From an uncultured Panacagrimonas sp. (GTDB lineage: Bacteria; Pseudomonadota; Gammaproteobacteria; Nevskiales; Nevskiaceae), in contig CAMLNE010000082.1 of assembly GCA_946481265.1 (NCBI GenBank), positions 1 to 13,124 on the forward strand: a stretch of 13,124 bases of DNA. The letters are read 5' to 3'. The notes under the pieces were generated by a model. The model was given only the letters and a program-made list of their open reading frames with translations, made no database searches and had not been told where the DNA came from. Positions 1 through 6,653 of this stretch are shown here, in pieces. Positions within the stretch are counted from its first letter, which is position 1, and every line of letters starts with the position of its first letter. Made by a program: the position numbers and the translations under genes.

Positions 1-211
1 GCGATCGAAATAGCGTTAACAGGCCCTAGCGAGCGCCGGCGGCCCGGGGGCGGGCGCGCCAGGGCTGCGGCGAACAGGGGAATCCGCGGGATTGCGGGCA
101 CTCCGCGCAGGCGGGATGCCGGGCACGGTGGCAGGTGCAGCGTTGTCCCTGGCGCGGCACGCGCTGTGGCGGCGCAACGCCAGGACAATGGGGCAACAGG
201 GAGAGCGGCGG
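1..211. other. Upstream stretch without a supported gene
   Basis: No convincing coding region is visible before the first gene. The first 25 or so bases are less GC-rich than what follows. In the third plus-strand frame a few codons run from the window edge to a TAG at 27-29, which could be the tail of an upstream gene, but eight codons are too few to support one. The plus-strand reading frame of the NTF2-like gene stays open upstream to an ATG at 92, but that extension is Arg/Ala-rich and looks like non-coding high-GC sequence. No clear promoter was identified. Confidence 0.4.
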
Positions 212-589
212 ATGAACAACGTCATCGAGCTGTCGAACGCGATCGTGCGTGCGTACAACGCCAAGGACTTCACCGTCCTGCGCGGACTCCTGCATCCGCG
301 GCTGGATTTCGCGCACCTCAACCGCGGCTTCGCCTGTCACAACAGCGAGGATCTGATCCAGGTCCTGGAACAGTTCGCCAACCAGCTCATGCCCGACCGG
401 CGCATGCGGGAACCCCAGCAGGTGTTGTCGCAGGGCGACACCGCGGTGCGCGTTGCCGCCTGGGGCGGCACGGCCGCGGTGGACATTCCGGGCTTCGCCG
501 AGGCCGGCGACACGGTGGAGCTCGTGCTCTGCAGTCTCATGCGTTTCGACCCGGAAGGCCTGCTCGTCGAATGGAAGGACTATGGCTGA
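212..589 (+). CDS. NTF2-like (SnoaL-type) small alpha+beta protein
   Basis: This 125-residue protein has the length and pattern of the NTF2-like/SnoaL superfamily, a cone-shaped fold used by small isomerases, cyclases, hydrolases and non-catalytic binding proteins. An N-terminal amphipathic helix (residues 4-18, with the typical AYNAKD turn) leads into a short strand, a helix at about 45-60, and three beta strands (about 76-90, 101-112, 116-123) ending in WKDYG. ATG 212 is preferred over the upstream ATG 92 because a GGGAGAG purine run lies 7-13 bases before it and the family fold starts there. It ends just ahead of the acyl-CoA synthetase, so the two are probably co-transcribed and it may act on or bind a related acyl substrate; that link is inference. 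No catalytic residues can be assigned, so the specific role is unknown. Confidence 0.75.
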   Translation: MNNVIELSNAIVRAYNAKDFTVLRGLLHPRLDFAHLNRGFACHNSEDLIQVLEQFANQLMPDRRMREPQQVLSQGDTAVRVAAWGGTAAVDIPGFAEAGDTVELVLCSLMRFDPEGLLVEWKDYG

Positions 590-629
590 GCCGACCGTGA
601 CAAAGCCCGCCCGACTGGAGACCGCTTCC

Positions 630-2189
630 ATGTACCTGACTCAGCCCCTGCATCGCGCCACGCGCCTGCACCCGAAGAAGACCGCCACCATCTTCGGCGC
701 GCGGCGCCACGACTACGCCACCGTGACCGACCGGGTGGCGCGCCTGGCGGGCGCCCTGCGCGGGCTCGGCGTATCCGCGGGCGATCGCGTGGGCATCCTG
801 TCATTGAACTCGGATCGCTACTTCGAATACTTCTACGCGACGTGGTGGGCGGGCGCGGTGGTCAACGCCTGCAACACGCGCTGGAGCGTGGCCGAGATCG
901 CGTACTCGCTGCAGGACTGCGACACGCGCGTGCTGCTGGTCGACGACACCTTCCTGCCGAAGCTGGCCGAGCTGCGCGCGCAGGCGGGGTGCCTTTCGGT
1001 CCTGATCCACTGCGGCGACGGCCCGACGCCGGACGGCCTGCTGCGCTACGAGGACCTGGTCGCGCGCGCGTCGCCGGCCGAGGAGCAGCTGCGCGCCGGC
1101 GAGGACCTGGCCGGCATCTACTACACCGGCGGCACCACCGGCTTTCCCAAGGGCGTGATGCTGCCGCACCGGGCGCTCTATGCGAACGCGCTGGCGCTGG
1201 GCGGCGCCCATGGCGGCGATCTGGGCGCGCTGGTCGGGCTGCATGCGGCGCCGATGTTCCACCTCGCCGACGGCATGTTCCTGGGCACCCTGGCCATGGC
1301 GGGCGCCACGCACGTGATGCTGCCGGCGTTCAAGCCCGAGGAGGTGGCGGCGACGATCGCGACGGAGAAGGTCAGCGCCGCGCTGCTGGTGCCGACCATG
1401 ATCCAGATGCTGGTCGACGCGCCCGCGGCACGCGAGCACGACCTGTCCAGCCTGCAGCTGCTGATGTACGGCGGCTCGCCGATCGCCGAGGCGCTGATCG
1501 ATCGCGCGCTGGCGCTGATGCCGCGGCTGAACATGCTGCAGGCCTATGGCATGACGGAGATGGGGCCGGTGGTGACGATCCTGCCGGCCGACTGCCATGC
1601 GGGCGAGGGGCGCGCGCGCGGCAAGGTGCGCTCCGGCGGCAAGCCCTGCTCGATCTGCGACGCGAAGATCCTCGACGAGGAAGGCAGGGAGGTGGCGCGC
1701 GGCACGGTCGGCGAGATCGCGGTGCGCGGGCCCGGGATGATGCTGGGCTACTGGAACAAGCCGGAGGAGACGGCCCGGGCGATCCGCGACGGCTGGTACC
1801 ACACCGGCGATGGCGCCTACATGGACGAGGACGGCTTCATCTTCATCGCCGACCGTCTCAAGGACATGATCGTCACCGGCGGCGAGAACGTGTACTCGGT
1901 GGAAGTGGAGAACGCGGTGGCGCAGCACCCGGCGGTGCTCCAGTGCGCCGTCATCGCCGTCCCGGACGAGCGCTGGGGCGAGATCGTGCACGCCTGCGTG
2001 GTGTGCCGGCCGGGTGCGCCGGTCACGCTCGAGGACCTGCAGACCCACTGCAAGGAGCGCATCGCGAACTACAAGCTTCCGCGCTCGCTGCAGGTGGTGG
2101 ACGCCCTGCCGATGTCGGGCGCCGGCAAGATCCTCAAGAACAAGCTGCGCGAGCCGTTCTGGGCCGGCCGTGAACGGCACGTGGGATAG
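630..2189 (+). CDS. Acyl-CoA synthetase (AMP-forming fatty-acid--CoA ligase type)
   Basis: A 519-residue member of the ANL adenylating superfamily. These enzymes activate a carboxylic acid with ATP to an acyl-AMP and then transfer the acyl group to CoA. The motifs are intact: the phosphate-binding loop YTGGTTGFPKG (165-175), YGMTE (306-310), HTGD (391-394), the hinge and CoA region RLKDMIVTGGENVYSVEVE (409-427), and the catalytic lysine K500 in the C-terminal GAGKILKNK. Length matches medium/long-chain acyl-CoA ligases. ATG 630 (MYLTQPLHRA, the usual N-terminus in this group) has a TGGAG about 10 bases upstream. An in-frame ATG at 582, overlapping the previous stop codon, would add 16 residues and cannot be excluded. 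The acyl chain specificity cannot be read from sequence. It follows the NTF2-like gene by 40 bases and probably forms an operon with it. Confidence 0.9.
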   Translation: MYLTQPLHRATRLHPKKTATIFGARRHDYATVTDRVARLAGALRGLGVSAGDRVGILSLNSDRYFEYFYATWWAGAVVNACNTRWSVAEIAYSLQDCDTRVLLVDDTFLPKLAELRAQAGCLSVLIHCGDGPTPDGLLRYEDLVARASPAEEQLRAGEDLAGIYYTGGTTGFPKGVMLPHRALYANALALGGAHGGDLGALVGLHAAPMFHLADGMFLGTLAMAGATHVMLPAFKPEEVAATIATEKVSAALLVPTMIQMLVDAPAAREHDLSSLQLLMYGGSPIAEALIDRALALMPRLNMLQAYGMTEMGPVVTILPADCHAGEGRARGKVRSGGKPCSICDAKILDEEGREVARGTVGEIAVRGPGMMLGYWNKPEETARAIRDGWYHTGDGAYMDEDGFIFIADRLKDMIVTGGENVYSVEVENAVAQHPAVLQCAVIAVPDERWGEIVHACVVCRPGAPVTLEDLQTHCKERIANYKLPRSLQVVDALPMSGAGKILKNKLREPFWAGRERHVG

Positions 2190-2238
2190 GCCGCGGCGCC
2201 CGGGCTACGGATCGTCCCGACTTTCGCTACGCTGCGGC

Positions 2239-3192
2239 ATGTCCGCCAGTCCATCCGACGCGTCGTCCAGGTCCGACATCGACCCTGATGTGACGGTCGT
2301 TTCGCCGGCGGCGCGCGGCTTCATGCGCTTCGGCCCCAATCCGACCGGTCGCGATTTCGTGGTCGGCGACATCCACGGGCAGGACCGGATGCTCGACCGC
2401 CTGCTGCGTGCGGTCGGCTTCGATCCACACTTCGACCGCCTGTTCTCGCTCGGCGACCTGATCGACCGCGGTCCCGGCAGCGAGGCACTGCTGCGCCGCT
2501 TCGACGCGGAGCCCTCGTTCTTCTGCATCCGCGGCAACCACGAGGAATTGCTGCTGGCCTCGCGCTTCAATCCGGTCTACCGGCGAATCTGGGAACGCAA
2601 CGGCGGCGACTGGGCCGATGAACTGCGCGATGCCGATCTCGAGGAACTGGCGGCGATGGTGGAGCGCATGCCACTGGCGATCGAGCTGGATCTCGGCGAC
2701 GGCAGACGCATCGGGCTGGTCCATGCCGAGGTGCCGCCGGGCCTGGACTGGGACAGCGTGCGTCGCGTGCAGCCGGGCCCGGCGGACCAGGTCGACGACC
2801 AGGATTCCAACCTCGAATCGAGCCTGCTGTGGGGACGCCGCCGCATCAACGCGCTGATGCTGATGGCGCAGAACCCGGAGGCGGGCGATGTCGACGAGGC
2901 CGAGCGCGTGCGTGCGGTCCGCGCGGTGACGCCGGTCGAGGGCATCGACCTGGTGATGGTGGGACACACCATCATCCCGGCGCGCCGGCCCGCGCGCTCG
3001 GGCAACGTGGCGTTCCTCGATACCGGCGCGTACAAGGTCGACGGCGTGCTCACGCTGGCCGAGCCGCGCGCCGAGCGCTACTGGCAATGCGACCGCGACG
3101 GTCGCCTGCGCACCGAGCCCGACGGCATGCCCATGCCGCACGCCGTGCCGCTGCGCGAGGCCTGGCGGCGCGCGCCCATCGCCACCATCTAG
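2239..3192 (+). CDS. PPP-family metallophosphoesterase (Ser/Thr phosphatase / ApaH-like)
   Basis: A 317-residue calcineurin-like phosphoesterase with every metal-ligand motif of the PPP family in order: GDIHG (43-47), GDLIDRG (72-78), GNHE (99-102), a histidine in LVHAE (H162) and GHT (242-244). These bind two metal ions and hydrolyse phosphoesters. Related bacterial enzymes are protein phosphatases of the lambda/PrpA type or the dinucleoside tetraphosphatase ApaH; sequence alone does not separate them. The N-terminal 37 residues, Ser/Asp-rich, precede the catalytic core and look disordered. ATG 2239 has no Shine-Dalgarno but a -10-like TACGCT at 2228-2233 ends five bases before it, compatible with a leaderless transcript. 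An alternative ATG is at 2323 (MRFGPNP), just before the core. It lies 49 bases after the ligase gene and is probably unrelated in function. Confidence 0.88.
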   Translation: MSASPSDASSRSDIDPDVTVVSPAARGFMRFGPNPTGRDFVVGDIHGQDRMLDRLLRAVGFDPHFDRLFSLGDLIDRGPGSEALLRRFDAEPSFFCIRGNHEELLLASRFNPVYRRIWERNGGDWADELRDADLEELAAMVERMPLAIELDLGDGRRIGLVHAEVPPGLDWDSVRRVQPGPADQVDDQDSNLESSLLWGRRRINALMLMAQNPEAGDVDEAERVRAVRAVTPVEGIDLVMVGHTIIPARRPARSGNVAFLDTGAYKVDGVLTLAEPRAERYWQCDRDGRLRTEPDGMPMPHAVPLREAWRRAPIATI

Positions 3193-3194
3193 GG

Positions 3195-3206
3195 CCTGTC
3201 GACAGG
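3195..3206. repeat. 12-bp perfect palindrome after the phosphatase stop
   Basis: CCTGTCGACAGG begins two bases after the stop codon of the metallophosphoesterase. The same spot starts a 9-bp direct repeat, ACAGGGCGC, at 3202-3210 and 3225-3233. No T-tract follows, so it is not a classical intrinsic terminator. It may be a short hairpin at the transcript end or chance in GC-rich DNA. The rest of the 254-base spacer up to 3446 shows no gene; TATCGT near 3409 is a possible -10 element for the next gene. Confidence 0.3.
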
Positions 3207-3446
3207 GCGCTCTGCCAACCGTCCACAGGGCGCGCCAAGCGAAACCTGCGCGATCGCCGGTGTCTGCTCGCCGCACATCAAGCGTCCTTCGCCGCCCGCC
3301 CGGCACGGCGTCCCCGCGCGCCGCGCTTGTGCACACCCTGCGCACGCACTTCGCATTCACCGCGAAGGCCGCAGGCCCGGCACCCGGACGATGCCCGCCT
3401 GCGCTGCTATCGTCCGCATCCGACCCCGTCTCATGGCCCCGATCGC

Positions 3447-3881
3447 ATGAACCGACTCCATCCCATCCTGGTCGCCGCTGCACTCGCCCTGGGCGCGCAG
3501 GCGCTGCCGCTCGCGGCCGCCGAGGCCGAGGTGCCCTATGCGCCGTATCTCGAATGCGCCGCCGCACACGGCAACTACGCCTTCCTGCTGCGCAAGTCGG
3601 GCTACACGGACGAGGCCGACCTCAAGAAGGTCGAATCCCGCGTCGCCGTCTACGCGCGGATCGCCGAGTCACTCGCGGGTCGTCCCCTGCGCGACGAACT
3701 GGTGGCCACCACGGCCCGGATGCAGGCGAAGGACGAGGCCGTGATGCACAGCGAGGGCGCCGAGGGCTACCTGCGCCATGCGGCCGAGGCGGAACAGGCC
3801 TGTGCCCAGCGCGTCGAGCAGGACAAGCCGGCGCTGCTCAAGGCGATGGAGGCCTACGGCGCCGCGCAGGCCCATCCGTGA
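3447..3881 (+). CDS. Small secreted helical protein of unknown function
   Basis: A 144-residue protein that I do not recognise as a named family. Residues 1-25 form a Sec signal peptide: N-terminal Arg/His, a hydrophobic Ala/Leu core, and LPLAAA before E26 as a likely signal peptidase I site. The mature part (about 119 residues) is Ala/Glu/Lys-rich and predicted mostly helical. It has just two cysteines, C37 and C119, one near each end, which could form a disulfide in the periplasm and clamp a helical bundle. The start ATG 3447 is chosen because it gives the signal peptide; the ribosome site is weak. The gene is convergent with the downstream esterase. A periplasmic location is well supported by the signal peptide; function is not. 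Confidence 0.75.
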   Translation: MNRLHPILVAAALALGAQALPLAAAEAEVPYAPYLECAAAHGNYAFLLRKSGYTDEADLKKVESRVAVYARIAESLAGRPLRDELVATTARMQAKDEAVMHSEGAEGYLRHAAEAEQACAQRVEQDKPALLKAMEAYGAAQAHP

Positions 3882-3953
3882 TGCGCGCCTGACCGGCCCG
3901 TCATCCATCGGCAGTCCACCCGCATTCCAGGACAGCATCCGGGCGGTCCTCGC

Positions 3954-3965
3954 AGCGGGCCCGCT
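3954..3965. repeat. 12-bp perfect palindrome between convergent genes
   Basis: AGCGGGCCCGCT abuts the stop codon of the minus-strand esterase (3966-3968) in the 84-base convergent spacer. It may contribute to transcript ends in either direction, but there is no U-run, and its lack of loop makes a stable hairpin unlikely. Confidence 0.25.
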
Positions 3966-4697
3966 TCAACCGCCGTCCGCGGCGAGCCCGTCCGACACGC
4001 TCCCCAGCGCGCGGTGCCCGAGCAACCAGCGATAGATGCGCGCATCCGCGTAGGCCCGACGTGCGCAACCCACGTGATCCTCGCCCTGGTCGACGTGCAC
4101 GCGGGATCCGCAGGACGGCGGCAGCCCGTCGTCCTCGATCGCCACTTCGACGGACCCCAGCCTTGCGATCGCCGCCGCGGCCTTCGGACGCGCCGACGAG
4201 CCCAGCGACAGCCATAGCGGGGGCTGCAGGTCGGGATCGGGCAGGCGCGTCGGATCCACCGCCCACAGCGCGGCCCAGAAGCCGGCCTGGCGATGCCCGA
4301 GATCGAACACGCCATTGCCACCGAAGCTGAAGCCGGTCAGGTAGCGGCGCGATGGGTCGGTGTCGTGATGCGCCTCGACCTCCTCGACCAGGCGCCGCAC
4401 GCGGTCGGCGTGCTCATGCCAGTGATCGCCCGCCACCGGGAGCTGGGGTGCGACGACCACGAACCCCGCCGCGCCGTCCTGCTCGAAGGGCGCATCCAGT
4501 GCCGACAGCGGGTAGAGCGGCCCATGGCGGCTCAGGGCCACCGGCGCCGCCTCGGGCTGCGCCTCGCCGCGACCGTGCAGGAAACAGAGCAGCGGCGCGC
4601 CAGATCGAAGCCGCGGCGGCAGCGACAGCACGCCGGTCAGGGGTTCGCAGGGCGGCAAGGCCTGCAGCGATGCGATGGGACGGGTCGGATGATCCAT
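3966..4697 (-). CDS. Alpha/beta-hydrolase esterase (dienelactone hydrolase / carboxylesterase-like)
   Basis: A 243-residue alpha/beta-hydrolase. FLHGRGE (39-45) is the oxyanion-hole strand motif, GFSFGG (122-127) is the nucleophile elbow with S124 as the expected catalytic serine, and H208 in GEDHVG is the probable catalytic histidine. The acid is likely D148 in AVDPT or a nearby Asp, which I cannot fix. The pattern resembles small esterases of the phospholipase/carboxylesterase and PHB-depolymerase-like groups. No signal peptide is visible, so it should be cytoplasmic. The start is ATG at 4697-4695, with AAGGGG about 14 bases upstream; the frame stays open further upstream, but those residues are low-quality GC-rich translation. 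It is divergent from the DUF4124 gene and convergent with the secreted protein gene. Substrate is unknown. Confidence 0.8.
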   Translation of the reverse strand: MDHPTRPIASLQALPPCEPLTGVLSLPPRLRSGAPLLCFLHGRGEAQPEAAPVALSRHGPLYPLSALDAPFEQDGAAGFVVVAPQLPVAGDHWHEHADRVRRLVEEVEAHHDTDPSRRYLTGFSFGGNGVFDLGHRQAGFWAALWAVDPTRLPDPDLQPPLWLSLGSSARPKAAAAIARLGSVEVAIEDDGLPPSCGSRVHVDQGEDHVGCARRAYADARIYRWLLGHRALGSVSDGLAADGG

Positions 4698-4765
4698 GAG
4701 CAGGAGAGTCCCCTTGGGCGTGCGTCGCAGTGCGTTCGTGGAGTCGAGGCTTGTGCACCATTCGT

Positions 4766-4787
4766 GCCCCGGATCCGCATCCGGGGC
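4766..4787. repeat. Perfect 9-bp inverted repeat with tetraloop in divergent spacer
   Basis: GCCCCGGAT (4766-4774), loop CCGC (4775-4778), ATCCGGGGC (4779-4787). It lies in the 262-base spacer between the divergent esterase and DUF4124 genes. The spacer also holds three copies of TGCACC, at 4754, 4803 and 4812, the last two nine bases apart. The hairpin could be an operator, an mRNA leader structure for one of the two genes, or an insulating terminator for a transcript entering from either side. No T-run follows on either strand. No clear -35/-10 pair was found. Confidence 0.5.
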
Positions 4788-4959
4788 GGAAGGCGCGCGC
4801 CGTGCACCCTTTGCACCTGCGCTTGGCTGCATTGCGCGCCATTGCCGCCGGACCGGCAAGGGTGGATGCTGCCGTTGTGCCGGAACTTCGTGACGGCGCG
4901 CGCTGCCTCACCCCTGCCAGGCCGGCCTCCCGCCGTCCCGGTTCCGGAGGACCATCGCC

Positions 4960-5496
4960 ATGCGTGTCCTGATGCTCAGCCTGACGCTGTTCGCGGCAGG
5001 AGCCGCGCAGGCCGCGGTGTACAAGTGCACCGATGCGGCCGGAGGCAAGCACTACCAGGACCGGCCCTGCGAGGACGCCCGGCAGGCCACGCCCTTCGAT
5101 GCGCAGGCCGGCTATGTCACCACCATCGATTCGCAGGCCTCGCGGCGCGAGGCGCAGGGCGCCCTGCTGACTCGCGAGCAGATCCGCGCGCGGCACATCG
5201 AGGTCGTCGCGCGGCCGGTCCGCCAGACCGAGGCGATCTTCTCCCAGCCGGTCCCGGACGAGGCCGGGTACCTCGACGGTGGCTATCCGGTCTACCCGTA
5301 CATCGAGCGCGGCTACGACCACCGGCGGCATCGCCGCCATCCGCATCGCGAGCATCCGCATGTCCCGCAGCGCCCCGACGAGACGCCGATGATCGATCCG
5401 CCGCGCGGCCAGGGCAGCAACTACGTGCCGCAGCCGCCGACGATCCGGCAGGTCGCGCCGCGTTCTCCTGCCACCGCACGCGGCTCGGGGCGCTGA
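4960..5496 (+). CDS. DUF4124 domain secreted protein with His/Arg-rich cluster
   Basis: A 178-residue protein with a short Sec signal peptide (residues 1-18, cleavage likely AQA before AVYKC) followed at once by the DUF4124 pattern: AVYKCTDAAGGKHYQDRPC, with C23 and C37 probably forming a disulfide. DUF4124 proteins are common in gammaproteobacterial periplasms; their function is not established. Beyond residue 60 there is a charged helix (about 60-90), then a Tyr/Pro-rich segment, then residues 119-135 with six histidines and several arginines, and a Pro-rich tail ending in RGSGR. The histidine cluster could bind metal, which is inference. The start is well fixed by GGAGG at 4946-4950, nine bases before the ATG. 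It is convergent with the lysR gene and divergent from the esterase. Confidence 0.85.
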   Translation: MRVLMLSLTLFAAGAAQAAVYKCTDAAGGKHYQDRPCEDARQATPFDAQAGYVTTIDSQASRREAQGALLTREQIRARHIEVVARPVRQTEAIFSQPVPDEAGYLDGGYPVYPYIERGYDHRRHRRHPHREHPHVPQRPDETPMIDPPRGQGSNYVPQPPTIRQVAPRSPATARGSGR

Positions 5497-5628
5497 GGCA
5501 GGGCGTGCGCGAAGCGCGTGCGGATTTGTCCGCTCGCCAGCGGCGCCGGCGGTCCGCGTCTTGCACCCGCTGCAGGGGACGTCGAACGCGCCACTCGACC
5601 CGGCGTTGCGCGTGAAGGCGGCCCATCG

Positions 5629-5645
5629 GCAGGCTTCCGGCCTGC
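5629..5645. terminator. Possible hairpin between DUF4124 and lysR ends
   Basis: GCAGGC, loop TTCCG, GCCTGC form a perfect 6-bp stem in the 200-base convergent spacer. A second small stem, GCGGA/TCCGC around TTTG, lies at 5520-5533 shortly after the DUF4124 stop. Neither has a T-tract. Position suits transcript ends for the convergent genes, but they are weak as intrinsic terminators. The rest of the spacer shows nothing else. Confidence 0.3.
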
Positions 5646-5696
5646 GCCCGGGTCCTCGCCAGGCCGCTTCGCCCGCGATGCCCGGTCAGGGTGTTC

Positions 5697-6545
5697 CTAG
5701 GTCGCCCAGGTATCCGAGCCGTCGCGGGTCGTGGCGGTCAGCGCATCGAGGGCGAGGCCGAGTGCCTCGTTGCGCTGGTCGCGTGGATGGACGAGATACG
5801 CGGGATAGGTGAACTCGGGCGAATCCGGTACCCGCTGCAGTCGTCCCTCGTCGAGGTGGCGCTGCACAACGCGCGTCCTGAAGTAGCCGCTGCCACCGTT
5901 TTCCAGCAGGTATTGCAGGGCCAGGGGCCCGTGGTCGACGGTCAGCGCGGCGCGCGCATGGTGGGGCAGGGCGGCGTCGTGCTGGCGACGGAAGGCCTCG
6001 CCCCAGTCCACGTAGATGTAGGGCTCCGCGCCTCGCGTGGCGCGCACCAGCACCAGCTTCTCCTCGAGAAGCTGCTCGACCTGCATGCCCGGCCAGTAGT
6101 CCGCCTGGTGCACCAGGGCCACGTCGATCAGGCCGAACTTGAGCTTCTCGTGCAGTGCCGCGGCCTCGCCGACACCGGCGCGCACGGCCAGGGTCGGATG
6201 CTGCGCGCGCAGCCGGGCCAGCCAGTTCAGCAGCAGCGGGTTCCACAGGCTGAGCTCGCAGCCGATCACCACCAGCTTGCCGGCACCGGTCGGCAGCGGC
6301 AGTTCGCGGCGTGCCGCGGCCCAGGTCTGCACGAGTTGGCCGGCGTAGCTGGAGAAACGTTCGCCGTCACGGGTCAGGCGCGCGCCGCTGCGATTGCGCA
6401 CGAACAGGCGACAGCCGAGCTCGCTTTCCAGGGTCTGGATGCGTGCCGTCACCGTGGTCTGCGTCACGTGCAGGTGGCGCGCCGCAGCCACGAAGCTGCC
6501 CTTGCTGCTCACTTCCAGAAACGTGCGGGCGAGGTCGATGTCCAC
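5697..6545 (-). CDS. LysR-type transcriptional regulator, divergent from cysJI
   Basis: A 282-residue LysR-type regulator. The N-terminal winged helix-turn-helix spans about residues 3-62, with the family hallmarks FLEVSSKGSFVAAARHLHVT, QTTVTARIQTLESELG and LFVRN, then a linker helix and a periplasmic-binding-like effector domain from about residue 90. It is not CysB: its length and N-terminus differ from that family. The start is GTG (6545-6543); no ATG fits and no Shine-Dalgarno is evident, while the AT-rich spacer begins directly upstream, so the transcript may have little or no leader. LysR proteins usually regulate the divergent neighbour and themselves, so control of cysJI is the natural inference. 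The effector is unknown; sulfur metabolites such as O-acetylserine are possible by analogy only. Confidence 0.9.
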   Translation of the reverse strand: MDIDLARTFLEVSSKGSFVAAARHLHVTQTTVTARIQTLESELGCRLFVRNRSGARLTRDGERFSSYAGQLVQTWAAARRELPLPTGAGKLVVIGCELSLWNPLLLNWLARLRAQHPTLAVRAGVGEAAALHEKLKFGLIDVALVHQADYWPGMQVEQLLEEKLVLVRATRGAEPYIYVDWGEAFRRQHDAALPHHARAALTVDHGPLALQYLLENGGSGYFRTRVVQRHLDEGRLQRVPDSPEFTYPAYLVHPRDQRNEALGLALDALTATTRDGSDTWAT

Positions 6546-6549
6546 GGTT

Positions 6550-6564
6550 GATATCAGAGATATC
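6550..6564. promoter_or_regulatory. Candidate LysR operator: GATATC-N3-GATATC
   Basis: Two copies of the palindrome GATATC (6550-6555 and 6559-6564) flank AGA, giving a dyad with the size and AT-rich character of LysR-type binding sites (T-N11-A type boxes). It lies four bases upstream of the lysR GTG and about 25 bases upstream of the -35 of the probable cysJ promoter. That fits autorepression of lysR plus activation of cysJ. Assignment is by position and symmetry only. Confidence 0.5.
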
Positions 6565-6589
6565 TATATTTAAGTGCAGGATAATTCAT

Positions 6590-6618
6590 TTGTCTCGATG
6601 TAACTCGGCCAACATACT
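6590..6618 (+). promoter_or_regulatory. Probable sigma-70 promoter of cysJI
   Basis: TTGTCT (6590-6595) and CATACT (6613-6618) each match four of six consensus bases and are separated by 17 bases. A start near 6625 would give a leader of about 30 bases before the cysJ ATG. The region is far more AT-rich than its surroundings. An alternative -10, ATAATT at 6581-6586, lacks a convincing -35. Confidence 0.55.
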
Positions 6619-6641
6619 GCGGGGCTCACTTTTCTCCCCGC
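6619..6641 (+). promoter_or_regulatory. GC hairpin at the 5' end of the cysJ leader
   Basis: GCGGGG (6619-6624), an 11-base loop containing TTTT, then CCCCGC (6636-6641). It ends 12 bases before the cysJ ATG and covers the place where a ribosome site would be expected; no Shine-Dalgarno is visible in the leader. It could modulate translation or mRNA stability, or be a protein-binding dyad just downstream of the -10. Confidence 0.4.
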
Positions 6642-6653
6642 CGGTCGACTTCA

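Noticed and set aside
801..2180. 459-codon open frame antisense to the acyl-CoA synthetase
   Set aside because: Arg/His/Ala-rich translation with no family pattern; it mirrors the codon structure of the strong sense gene, as expected in high-GC DNA.
2227..3567. 446-codon antisense frame over the metallophosphoesterase
   Set aside because: Composition-driven shadow without ribosome site or recognisable domain.
3260..3892. 210-codon plus-strand frame over the small secreted protein
   Set aside because: Different frame from the gene with the clear signal peptide; translation is unstructured Arg-rich sequence.
4293..5615. 440-codon plus-strand frame spanning the esterase, divergent spacer and DUF4124 gene
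   Set aside because: Runs antisense to the esterase and out of frame with the DUF4124 gene, both well supported; the translation is Arg/Ala/Pro-rich.
6543..6570. Possibility that the lysR neighbour is CysB
   Set aside because: Length (282 versus about 324) and the N-terminal HTH sequence do not match CysB, so only a generic LysR call is made.
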